Source: Brevundimonas nasdae (GTDB taxonomy: Bacteria > Pseudomonadota > Alphaproteobacteria > Caulobacterales > Caulobacteraceae). From it: a stretch of 64,000 nucleotides of DNA. Position 1 is the stretch's first letter. Each line of letters starts with the position of its first letter. The stretch lies in assembly GCF_016654005.1 (NCBI RefSeq), contig NZ_JAEPWN010000013.1, positions 29,424 to 93,423 of the forward strand. The letters are read 5' to 3'. This document shows positions 10,134 through 17,884 of the stretch, one piece after another. The notes beneath the pieces were generated by a model. The model ran no database searches and was not told where the DNA came from. It saw only the letters and a list, made by a program, of their open reading frames with translations. Made by a program: the position numbers and the translations under genes.

Positions 10134-10886
10134 CTAAGCCCGGCGGGCCGCCAACAGCGGCCCGTTGGGCGCCTCGACCCATTCCCCGTCCAGCCCGAAC
10201 ACCGAACGCAGGACGGTGGGGGACAGGGCCTCTATCGGCGCGCCCTGCGCGATCACCCGGCCTTGGTCCAGCACCACGACGCGATCCGCGAACCCCGCCG
10301 CCAGCGTCAGGTCGTGCAGGCTGACCAGAACGCCCGCCCCCGCATCGGCCCGCGCCCTCAGCCGCTCCAGAACCAGCCGTTGTGCATCCGGGTCCAGACC
10401 CGCGATCGGTTCATCAGCCAGCAGCAACGGCGCACCGACGACCAGAGCCCGCGCCAGCAGCACCCGCGCCCGCTCGCCCCCCGACATATCCGCCACGCCC
10501 CGGTCGATCAGATGCCCCGCCCCGACCTCGATCAGAGCGGCCTCGGCACGAGCCATGGCGTCACCGCCCGACAGGAAGGGCGCGCCCAGCGCCGCCACCT
10601 CGAACGCAGGCAGGTTCCAGGCGATCCGGCGTTCCTGCGGCAGATAGGCGACCCGCTCGGCGCGCTGGCGATGCGACAGTCCACGCAGATCATCACCGTC
10701 CAGCCGCACCGCGCCGCCCGTCAGCGGCGCCAGCCCGACCGCCGCGCGGATGGCGCTGCTCTTGCCCGCGCCATTGGGTCCGCACAGGGCCACCACCTCG
10801 CCCGCCCCGACCGTCAGGTCGACGCCATTCAGTACCGCCTGTTTGCCCAGACGCGCGCTCACCTTCTCCAGCGACAGCAGGCTCAC
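10134..10886 (-). CDS. ABC transporter ATPase, iron-siderophore/hemin/cobalamin type (FecE/BtuD-like)
   Basis: A 250-residue nucleotide-binding subunit starting at a GTG that overlaps the permease stop (GTGA). Visible motifs are Walker A GPNGAGKS at about 36-43, a Q-loop in YLPQER, the signature MSGGERARVLLARAL, Walker B LLLADEPIAGLD and the switch His in VSLHDL. Sequence style and its FecCD-type partner place it with importers of iron chelates, heme or B12. The exact substrate cannot be read from the sequence. It is the last gene of a TetR-binding protein-permease-ATPase operon with four-base overlaps at every junction. Confidence 0.9.
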   Translation of the reverse strand: MSLLSLEKVSARLGKQAVLNGVDLTVGAGEVVALCGPNGAGKSSAIRAAVGLAPLTGGAVRLDGDDLRGLSHRQRAERVAYLPQERRIAWNLPAFEVAALGAPFLSGGDAMARAEAALIEVGAGHLIDRGVADMSGGERARVLLARALVVGAPLLLADEPIAGLDPDAQRLVLERLRARADAGAGVLVSLHDLTLAAGFADRVVVLDQGRVIAQGAPIEALSPTVLRSVFGLDGEWVEAPNGPLLAARRA

Positions 10887-11872
10887 AGCCGCCACTCCCG
10901 CGCCGCACGCCATGCGATCAACGCAAACAGAGGCGCGCCGATCAGGGCGGTGAATACGCCCAGCTTCAGTTCCTGATCCGTCGGTGTCAGCCGCGCCAGC
11001 AGGTCCGCGATCACCAGCATCAGCCCGCCCGACAGGGCCGACGGCGCCAGTATCCGTCCCGCATCGCCTCGCACCGCCGCCCGCACCAGATGCGGCGCCG
11101 CCAGACCCACGAACCCGATCACCCCCGCCACAGCCACCGCCGCCCCGGTCGCCAGCGCCGCCGCGATCAGTGCGAAGGCCCGCAACCGCCCCATCGACAG
11201 GCCGGACGTCGCCGCCCCTTCGTCGCCCAGGGTCAGCATCTTCAGGCCCGGCGAGGCCAGAACGGCGAACACCGCCGACACCAGAACGGCAGGCGTCACC
11301 CAGGCCACATCGACCCAGCTGCGGTTCTGCACCGATCCCAGCAGCCACGACATCACCTCTGCCTGCGCAATCGGCGACGGCGACAGGTTGAAGATCAGCG
11401 CCGTCAATGCGCCTGCGAAACTGGACAGGGCCACCCCGAACAGGATCAGGGCTTCCGGCGCGCGCATGGCGCTGGAGGCGGCGATCAGCATCGCCCCCGC
11501 CAGACCAGCGCCGATCAGGGCCGAAATCTCGACCAGCCCCGGAACCGCAGCGCCCCCCATGACGATGGCCAGGGCCGCTCCCAGCGCCGCCGTCGCCGAC
11601 ACGCCCAGCACGCCGGGGTCCGCCAGCGGATTGCGCAACAGCCCCTGCATCACCGCGCCCGCCAGACCCAACGCCGCCCCGACGGCCAGGGCGCAAACCG
11701 CCCTTGGCGCTCGCACCTGCCACAGGACCTCCCACGGCCCGGATGTCGGATCACCGAAGGCCGCCGCATATTGTCCCCGGTCAAAGCCGGTTTCGCCAAT
11801 CAGGATCGCCAGCGCCAAGGCGGCGATCACGCACAGCCCCAACGCCAAACACAGCCGCACCGTCCGGCTCAT
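10883..11872 (-). CDS. FecCD-family ABC transporter permease
   Basis: A 329-residue inner-membrane protein with about ten hydrophobic helices. Family markers include RAPRAVCALAVGAALGLAGA, QGLLRNPLADPGVLGVS and GFVGLAAPHLVR (a cytoplasmic coupling region). It starts at the ATG at 11872, which overlaps the stop of the upstream binding-protein gene (ATGA). It should form the channel through which an iron-chelate, heme or cobalamin substrate enters, energised by the ATPase encoded next. A longer frame upstream (to 11917) is only the tail of the neighbouring gene. Confidence 0.9.
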   Translation of the reverse strand: MSRTVRLCLALGLCVIAALALAILIGETGFDRGQYAAAFGDPTSGPWEVLWQVRAPRAVCALAVGAALGLAGAVMQGLLRNPLADPGVLGVSATAALGAALAIVMGGAAVPGLVEISALIGAGLAGAMLIAASSAMRAPEALILFGVALSSFAGALTALIFNLSPSPIAQAEVMSWLLGSVQNRSWVDVAWVTPAVLVSAVFAVLASPGLKMLTLGDEGAATSGLSMGRLRAFALIAAALATGAAVAVAGVIGFVGLAAPHLVRAAVRGDAGRILAPSALSGGLMLVIADLLARLTPTDQELKLGVFTALIGAPLFALIAWRAAREWRL

Positions 11873-12675
11873 GACCGCCCCGTCGCCATAATCGCCACGC
11901 CGTCCGCCGCAAACCACGCTGGACAGGTCAGCACCGCCGCAGGCAACTGCGCCGCCGTCCTGCCCTCAGCCGCGCGCCGCACGACCGGATGACGCCCCGG
12001 CCCGCGCCAGTCGGATCGCAGCATGTCAAAGAAGCCCAGCACGAACCGCATCGGCGGATGCATGGCGATCCGCTCGACGCTGTATGCGCCGAATCCCGGC
12101 TTTTCGGTCAGATTGTCGAACCCCGCCGCCCGCATCATGGCGTCGACCAGAGTGCCCGCGCCCGCCGTGAACCCGCCCGCTGTCAGATAGACCGCGCCCG
12201 GACGCGTCGCCGCGGCCTGGGGCACCGCCGCCGCCAGCTTGTCCCGCATCGCCTGCTCCAGACGACGCCCGCGCTCCACCTGTCCCAGACCGGCGGCGAC
12301 GTTGCGGATATCGGCGCTGACGCCGTCAAAGTCGGTGGCGTCCTCGATGTTCAGAACCCGTGTCCCGCGCTTTTCCAGTGCGGCCAGCAGATGCGGTTCG
12401 CCGCCCCAGTAGCGAACCACCACATCGGGCTGAAACCCGATGGCGGCCTCCAGCGTCGGGCGCACCTGGCGATGGCCCGCGGCCTGACGCCTCATCCAGG
12501 AATCGGGATCGTCGGCGCGCGGCGACAGGGCTAGTTCAGCGTCAGGCGCCAAAGCCAGAACATATTGATCCGCGCACTGATCAAGCGCCATGATCCGCAA
12601 CGGACGCGCATTCGCCTGCCCCGCCGCCAAAACCGCCAAACCCGTGGCCAAGCCGGCGGCCAGCATCCGTCTCAC
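11869..12675 (-). CDS. Periplasmic substrate-binding protein of the ABC importer (BtuF/FepB-like)
   Basis: A 268-residue secreted protein. The GTG start at 12675 overlaps the stop of the TetR gene (GTGA) and gives MRRMLAAGLATGLAVLAAG, a clear signal peptide ending near ANA. An ATG three codons later is an alternative. The mature part begins with the beta strand RIMALDQCADQYVLAL and has VVVRYWGGEPHLLAAL and RVLNIEDATDFDGV, typical of the class III helical-backbone binding proteins. It should capture the substrate for the permease and ATPase encoded downstream. The specificity is unknown. Confidence 0.85.
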   Translation of the reverse strand: MRRMLAAGLATGLAVLAAGQANARPLRIMALDQCADQYVLALAPDAELALSPRADDPDSWMRRQAAGHRQVRPTLEAAIGFQPDVVVRYWGGEPHLLAALEKRGTRVLNIEDATDFDGVSADIRNVAAGLGQVERGRRLEQAMRDKLAAAVPQAAATRPGAVYLTAGGFTAGAGTLVDAMMRAAGFDNLTEKPGFGAYSVERIAMHPPMRFVLGFFDMLRSDWRGPGRHPVVRRAAEGRTAAQLPAAVLTCPAWFAADGVAIMATGRS

Positions 12676-13340
12676 GGTTTCAGCAGCCCAGTGAACACGG
12701 CGTCCAGGGTCGTATCGACGACCAGCTGACGATCCGCCCACGGAAAATAGGTCTTGGTGATCATCAGCGACACCACCCCGTGCGCGGCGGCCCAGATCGA
12801 CTGGGCGATGGCGCGCGGTTCGCCGCTCATCCGACCAGACGCCACCGTTTCCGCCACGACGGCTTCGAAGGCGACGAAGACGTTGAAGCCCAGTTCCTGC
12901 GCCAGGGTCTGTGCGCCGTCGCGCGCCTCAACCGGACGCGTCAGATAGATCAGGCGATAGGCGTTGGGATTGGCGAATCCGAAATCGACATAGGCGTCGA
13001 TCATCCCGCGCAGACGCACCTCCGGCGGCCCGTCCTCCGACGCCAGGTTTTCGGTGGAGGCGATCAACTCCTCAAAGGCGACACGGCAGATTTCCTGCAG
13101 GATTTCGCCCTTGTCGGCGAAATGCATGTAGAGCGCGGTCGAGGAGAGGCCGACTTCCTCCGCGATCTTGCGAATGGTGGCGCCCTCATAGCCGAACTCG
13201 ACAAAGATGCGTTCGGCGGCGGCCAGGATCTCGCCACGGCGGGAATGGCCCTCCCCCTTGGGCTTTCGATTTGAGCGCGAAGAGGTCGACACGGCGGACA
13301 AACGAAGACTCCGGTTCAGCAACGTCCTGCATAGCGACAA
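12672..13340 (-). CDS. TetR-family transcriptional regulator
   Basis: A 222-residue regulator. The N-terminal TetR helix-turn-helix is ILAAAERIFVEFGYEGATI followed by RKIAEEVGLSSTALYMHFADK, at about 37-77. The C-terminal ligand domain resembles the WHG/TetR_C_33 type. The first 30 residues are poorly conserved in style, and a GTG at 13292 is a possible alternative start. It is the first gene of the operon encoding the ABC importer, with a four-base overlap to the binding-protein gene. A role controlling that operon is likely but inferred. Confidence 0.87.
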   Translation of the reverse strand: MSLCRTLLNRSLRLSAVSTSSRSNRKPKGEGHSRRGEILAAAERIFVEFGYEGATIRKIAEEVGLSSTALYMHFADKGEILQEICRVAFEELIASTENLASEDGPPEVRLRGMIDAYVDFGFANPNAYRLIYLTRPVEARDGAQTLAQELGFNVFVAFEAVVAETVASGRMSGEPRAIAQSIWAAAHGVVSLMITKTYFPWADRQLVVDTTLDAVFTGLLKP

Positions 13341-13424
13341 TCGCGACGCGGCGCCAACAGCAGCGACGCATCAGGTTGACGGGCTCGCGCTTTGAGGTTG
13401 TATGCGAACTGGAGGGCGGAAATA

Positions 13425-14804
13425 ATGAACGCGACCAGCGAAGGACGCCAATGCGCCGACAGGATCGGGCCGACGCGCGCCCAGTGGCTCCTCATCGCCC
13501 TGATAGCGGGGGTTTTGGCCCTCGGCCTTGTCCTCCGTCCCGCACTGACGCTTTTCTGTCTCTCCTGTGTCATTGCCGTCGGGTTTCTGATTGCGGCGGT
13601 CTGGCGCTTCGTGCTGGTCGTCGCCAGCCTTGCGCCGCACCACAGGGCTCCCACGCCTGCTCGGTGGCCGCGCTATACGATCCTGGCGGCCTTGCATGAC
13701 GAGGCGGCGGTGACGCCGCGCCTGATCTCGAACCTGTCGCGCATCGACTACCCCCGTAATCGACTGGAAGGCTTCCTGGTGTTGGAAGCCCACGATCAGG
13801 CGACCATCGACGTCGCAATGGCCACACCTAAACCCTCGTGGCTGAAGATCATCATTGTTCCGCCCGGATCGCCCCAGACCAAACCGCGCGCCCTGAACCA
13901 CGCCCTGTCCCAGGCGAAGGGCGAATTGCTGACCATCTATGACGTCGAGGACGAACCCGATCCTCAGCAGCTCCGTCAGTCAGCAGCCCGGTTCGCCGCC
14001 GCCCCCAAACTGGGTTGTCTGCAGGCCCCTCTTCGCATCCGCCGCATAGATAAAGCGCCCAGCCCCTCGCGTTTCCTGGATCGGCAGTTCGCGTTTGAAT
14101 ATGCCGCCCTGTTTGAGGTGACCCTGCCTGGAATGGCGCGGTTGGGCCTGCCCTTCCCGCTGGGCGGCACCAGCAATCATGTCCGCACCTCGGCCCTGCG
14201 CGGCGTCGGCGGCTGGGACGCGCATAATGTCACCGAGGACGCCGATCTCGGGTTCCGGCTCTGGTCGGCGGGCTGGGGCATGGGGGTGATCGACGCCCCG
14301 ACATGGGAGACGCCGCCGGGCGCGCTGGAGCGTTGGCTGCCGCAACGCACCCGCTGGCTGAAGGGCTATATGCAGACCTGGGGCGTCCACACCCGTTCGC
14401 CTCTGCAGTTGGGACGACGCGGGCTGGTGTCCCTGCTGATGACGCTCGGCGCCGCAATCGTCTCGGCGGGCGCCCACGCCCCGACCCTGGCATGGCTGGC
14501 GTCCGCCGTCCTGATCGGGGTTCATGCCGGGATCACGCCCGCCACGCCGATCATCGCCGTCAGCGTGTTGAGCCTGGGCGTCATCGCCGCCATGATGACC
14601 TGTGCGGTCGGCGCCCAGCGTGCAGGCCTGCGATACGGGCTGACGGACATCCTGTCGGCGCCCGCCTACTGGTCCCTGCTCAGCCTCGCCTTTGTTCACG
14701 CCTTCTGGCGGCTGATTGTCGAACCCTATGTCTGGGACAAGACCCAGCACGACGCCGAACACGGCGCCTCTGATGCGATGGACGCTGGACGCGAGGCGGC
14801 CTGA
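13425..14804 (+). CDS. Membrane glycosyltransferase, GT2 family (processive, cellulose-synthase-like)
   Basis: A 459-residue protein from the ATG at 13425, which has a strong ribosome binding site (GGAGGG) eight bases upstream. Two N-terminal membrane helices (about 20-70) precede a GT-A domain, and three or four C-terminal helices follow. Catalytic motifs of processive GT2 enzymes are visible: DVEDEP (metal and nucleotide-sugar binding), TEDADLG (catalytic base) and QRTRWLKG (the QxxRW motif). It should add sugars to a membrane-linked polysaccharide. Product and acceptor are unknown, and no other polysaccharide gene lies beside it. Confidence 0.88.
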   Translation: MNATSEGRQCADRIGPTRAQWLLIALIAGVLALGLVLRPALTLFCLSCVIAVGFLIAAVWRFVLVVASLAPHHRAPTPARWPRYTILAALHDEAAVTPRLISNLSRIDYPRNRLEGFLVLEAHDQATIDVAMATPKPSWLKIIIVPPGSPQTKPRALNHALSQAKGELLTIYDVEDEPDPQQLRQSAARFAAAPKLGCLQAPLRIRRIDKAPSPSRFLDRQFAFEYAALFEVTLPGMARLGLPFPLGGTSNHVRTSALRGVGGWDAHNVTEDADLGFRLWSAGWGMGVIDAPTWETPPGALERWLPQRTRWLKGYMQTWGVHTRSPLQLGRRGLVSLLMTLGAAIVSAGAHAPTLAWLASAVLIGVHAGITPATPIIAVSVLSLGVIAAMMTCAVGAQRAGLRYGLTDILSAPAYWSLLSLAFVHAFWRLIVEPYVWDKTQHDAEHGASDAMDAGREAA

Positions 14805-14822
14805 GCGCCTATCAGCCCGACG

Positions 14823-15734
14823 ATGGCTCCCGTCCTTTCCAAGACCCCCGAAACACTCGTGACCCGCGGCTGGTCCGACTACGCCCTGCTGGACAGCGGC
14901 GACGGCAAGAAGCTGGAACGCTATGGCCGCTACACAGTCGTCCGGCCCGAGCCGCAGTGTTTCTGGTCGCCGCGCGATCCCGCCGCCTTCGAGGCCGCTA
15001 CGGCCCTGTTCGATCCGCAGCAGGAGGAAGAGGATTCCGGCCGCTGGAAGTTCGACAAGCACGGCCCCGTCGACGCCTTTCCGCTGAAATGGCGCGACGT
15101 GAAGTTCACGGGCCGCTTCACCCCCTTCCGTCACCTGGCCTTCTTTCCTGAACAGGCCGCCAACTGGGAATGGCTGGATGCGCGCGTGCGCAGCTTCTCG
15201 CAGTCAGCGGGCCGCGCGCCCAAGATCCTGAACCTGTTCGGTTACACCGGCGTGGCCAGCCTGGCCGCCGCTGCGGCGGGCGCCCAGGTCACCCACGTCG
15301 ACGCCTCCAAGAAGTCGGTCAACTACGCCCGCGAGAACGCCGACCAGTCCGGCCTTGCCCAGCATCCGATCCGCTGGATCGTCGAGGACGCCCGCAAATA
15401 TGTGGCGCGCGAGGTTCGTCGCGGCTCCAAATACGACGGCGTCATCCTGGACCCGCCCAAATACGGCCGCGGGCCGACGGGCGAAGTCTGGCGCCTGTTC
15501 GAGGACATGCCGCCCCTGCTGAAGGACTGCGCAGCCTTGCTGTCCGATGACGCCGACTTCCTGTTGCTGAACGCCTACGCCGCCCGCGTGTCCGGTCTGT
15601 CGCTGGCGCACCTGATGGCCGAGGCGACCCAGGATCGCGGCGGGCGCATCGACTGGGGCGAGTTGGCCCTGTCCGAAGACGGCGCGAACGCCCGCGCCAT
15701 CGGCCTGTCCTTCTTTGCGCGGTGGAGCAAATGA
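14823..15734 (+). CDS. Class I SAM-dependent methyltransferase (RlmI-like)
   Basis: A 303-residue protein with a central Rossmann methyltransferase fold. NLFGYTGVASLAAAAAG is the SAM-binding motif I, THVDASKKSVNYAREN is the acidic motif II, and DPPKYGRGP is the motif IV found in the RlmI/RlmK 23S rRNA m5C group. It lacks the N-terminal PUA domain of E. coli RlmI, so the exact RNA target is open. The stop overlaps the start of the SpoU gene (ATGA), giving a two-gene RNA-modification operon. Confidence 0.85.
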   Translation: MAPVLSKTPETLVTRGWSDYALLDSGDGKKLERYGRYTVVRPEPQCFWSPRDPAAFEAATALFDPQQEEEDSGRWKFDKHGPVDAFPLKWRDVKFTGRFTPFRHLAFFPEQAANWEWLDARVRSFSQSAGRAPKILNLFGYTGVASLAAAAAGAQVTHVDASKKSVNYARENADQSGLAQHPIRWIVEDARKYVAREVRRGSKYDGVILDPPKYGRGPTGEVWRLFEDMPPLLKDCAALLSDDADFLLLNAYAARVSGLSLAHLMAEATQDRGGRIDWGELALSEDGANARAIGLSFFARWSK

Positions 15735-16540
15735 GCGTTCGGGAAGAATACCGCGTCATCACCTCGCTGACGAACGACACCATCAAGTCCGTCCGGGCGC
15801 TGCACATGCGCAAGGAACGCGACCTGACCGGGACCTTCCTGGCCGAGGGTCTGAAGTTCATCGGCGAGGCGCTGGATCAGGGCCGCGCGCCGAAAATGCT
15901 GCTGGTCGGCGAAGACGCTCGCCCGCATCCGTTGCTGGATCGCGCCAAGACCGAAACCCGCAAGGCGGGCGGCGACATCATCATCGTCACCCACGCCATC
16001 CTGGAAAAGATCAGCCGCCGCGATAATCCGCAGACGGTGCTGGGCGTGTTCGAACAGGCCTATGCGCCCCTGGAAAGCCTGAACCCCACCTCAGCCCCCT
16101 GCTGGGTCGCGCTGGAGCAGGTGCGTGATCCGGGCAATCTGGGCACCATCATCCGCACCGCGGACGCGGCGGGCTGCGGCGGGGTCATCCTGATCGGCGA
16201 CTGCGTAGATCCCTATTCGGTCGAAGCCGTGCGCGCGACCATGGGCTCGGTCTTCGCCGTCTCGATCACCAAGACGACGGCCGAAGCCTTTGTGGCGTGG
16301 CGCCAGTCCTGGCCCGGCAGCGTCGTCGGCACCCGCCTGGACGCCACGGTCAGCCATCGTTCGGCAGTGATGCAGAAGCCGTCGCTGATTCTAATGGGCA
16401 ATGAACAGGCGGGCCTGACCGACCAACTGGCCGCCGCCTGCGACGTCAACGTCAAGATCCCAATGCGCGGCCGGGCCGACAGCCTGAACCTGGCCATCGC
16501 CACCGGCATCATGGTCTATGCGGCGACCGACGAAGCCTAA
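15731..16540 (+). CDS. SpoU/TrmH-family RNA 2'-O-ribose methyltransferase
   Basis: A 269-residue SPOUT enzyme. The ATG at 15731 overlaps the upstream stop and has GGAG nine bases before it; a GTG nine bases earlier is possible. The N-terminal substrate-binding region (LTNDTIKSVRALHMRKERD) is followed by the knot fold with NLGTIIRTADAAG, MGNEQAGLTDQL and IPMRGRADSLNLAIA, the three SpoU motifs. It should methylate a ribose 2'-OH in rRNA or tRNA, close in style to the RlmB/TsnR group. The target is not determined. Confidence 0.9.
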   Translation: MSVREEYRVITSLTNDTIKSVRALHMRKERDLTGTFLAEGLKFIGEALDQGRAPKMLLVGEDARPHPLLDRAKTETRKAGGDIIIVTHAILEKISRRDNPQTVLGVFEQAYAPLESLNPTSAPCWVALEQVRDPGNLGTIIRTADAAGCGGVILIGDCVDPYSVEAVRATMGSVFAVSITKTTAEAFVAWRQSWPGSVVGTRLDATVSHRSAVMQKPSLILMGNEQAGLTDQLAAACDVNVKIPMRGRADSLNLAIATGIMVYAATDEA

Positions 16541-17877
16541 AACTCCGTCTCCGGCGCCACCCGGCCCAGCATCCACAGGGCCAGAATGCTGATCACCGCA
16601 GACCCGGCCAGATAACCGCCAACCGCCACCGGCCCGAACGTCGTCGCCAGCTTCATGGCGATGAAGGGCGCCAGTGACGCCCCGATGATGCCCGCCAGGT
16701 TGAAGGCCATCGACGCGCCCGTATAGCGAACCGTCGTCGGGAACGGCCGGGCCATCGCCGCTCCAATCGGCCCGTAGGTGCAGCCCATCAGGCCGAAGCC
16801 CAGGGCGAAGAAGATCAGCAGGCCCGTCAGGCCCAGGCCGAACAGCGGGGCGAACAGCATCCCGAACAGTCCGATCCCGACCGACGACCAGATCAGCACC
16901 TTCACCTGTCCGTACCTGTCAGCCAGCAGCGCGGTCACGGGGATGAAGGCGGCGAAGAACAGCACCCCGATCAACTGGATCGGCAGCACGTCGGCCCGCG
17001 CCAGACCCATGCCCGTCGTCGCCCAGCCCAGGGCGAAGACCGTCATCAGATAGAAAAGCGTAAAGGTCGTCACGCCGCTGAACGTGCCCAGCACCAGCGC
17101 CGCCTTGTGGTTCGAGAACAGGGTCACGGCGGGCGCCTTCACCCGCTCATGCCGGTCGACGACCTTCTGGAACTCGGGCGTCTCGGTGATCTTCAGGCGG
17201 ACCCACAGGCCCACGAAGACCAGAAGTGCGCTGGCGATGAACGGAATACGCCAGCCCCAGGTTTCGAACGCGCCCTCGCTCATGGTCGAGGTCAGAATGA
17301 TGAAGGAGGCGGTCGAAAGGATGAAGCCGATGGGCGCGCCCAACTGCGGGAACATGCCGAACCAGGCCTTCTTGCCCGGAGGCGCGTTCTCGGTGGCCAG
17401 CAGCACCGCTCCGCCCCACTCGCCGCCCAGACCCAGACCCTGGCCGAACCGGCACAGCGCCAGCAGCAGCGGCGCGACGATGCCGACCGACTCGTGCGTC
17501 GGCAGAACTCCGATGGCGACCGTCGACAGACCCATGGTCATCAGAGCCGCGACCAGCGTGGTCTTACGCCCCACCTTGTCGCCGAAATGGCCGAACGCCA
17601 GCGCCCCGATGGGGCGCGCGAAGAAGGCGATGGAGAAGGTCGCGAACGACGACAGCATGGCCGTGGTCGGGTCGCCGCCGGGGAAGAACAGGCGCGGAAA
17701 CACCAGCACCGCCGCCGTGGCGTAGATGTAGAAGTCGTAGAACTCGATCGTCGTGCCGATCAGGCTGGCGAAAAGAACGCGCCCATTCCGGGCGGTTGGC
17801 GAAACTTTCTTGGCGTCTGACACGGGCTTGTCCTGATTCAACGCAACGGCAATGCTGCGATCCCCGGTTCGCGTCAA
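16537..17877 (-). CDS. MFS transporter, metabolite:H+ symporter (MHS) type
   Basis: A 446-residue permease with about 12 membrane helices. The start of helix 1 (LFASLIGTTIEFYDFYIY) is the hallmark of the MHS subgroup that includes ShiA, ProP and KgtP. The loop 2-3 motif GHFGDKVGRKTTL and the QGLGLGGEWGGAVLL motif support the call. Substrate is a small organic acid or osmolyte but cannot be named. The stop overlaps the SpoU gene stop region in a convergent arrangement, and hrpB ends eight bases upstream of its start. Confidence 0.9.
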   Translation of the reverse strand: MTRTGDRSIAVALNQDKPVSDAKKVSPTARNGRVLFASLIGTTIEFYDFYIYATAAVLVFPRLFFPGGDPTTAMLSSFATFSIAFFARPIGALAFGHFGDKVGRKTTLVAALMTMGLSTVAIGVLPTHESVGIVAPLLLALCRFGQGLGLGGEWGGAVLLATENAPPGKKAWFGMFPQLGAPIGFILSTASFIILTSTMSEGAFETWGWRIPFIASALLVFVGLWVRLKITETPEFQKVVDRHERVKAPAVTLFSNHKAALVLGTFSGVTTFTLFYLMTVFALGWATTGMGLARADVLPIQLIGVLFFAAFIPVTALLADRYGQVKVLIWSSVGIGLFGMLFAPLFGLGLTGLLIFFALGFGLMGCTYGPIGAAMARPFPTTVRYTGASMAFNLAGIIGASLAPFIAMKLATTFGPVAVGGYLAGSAVISILALWMLGRVAPETEF

Positions 17878-17884
17878 CCCGCCA

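Noticed and set aside
12942..13340. Possible second strong start for TetR
   Set aside because: A GTG at 13292 is possible, but the N-terminal extension could also be real; kept only as a note in the feature.
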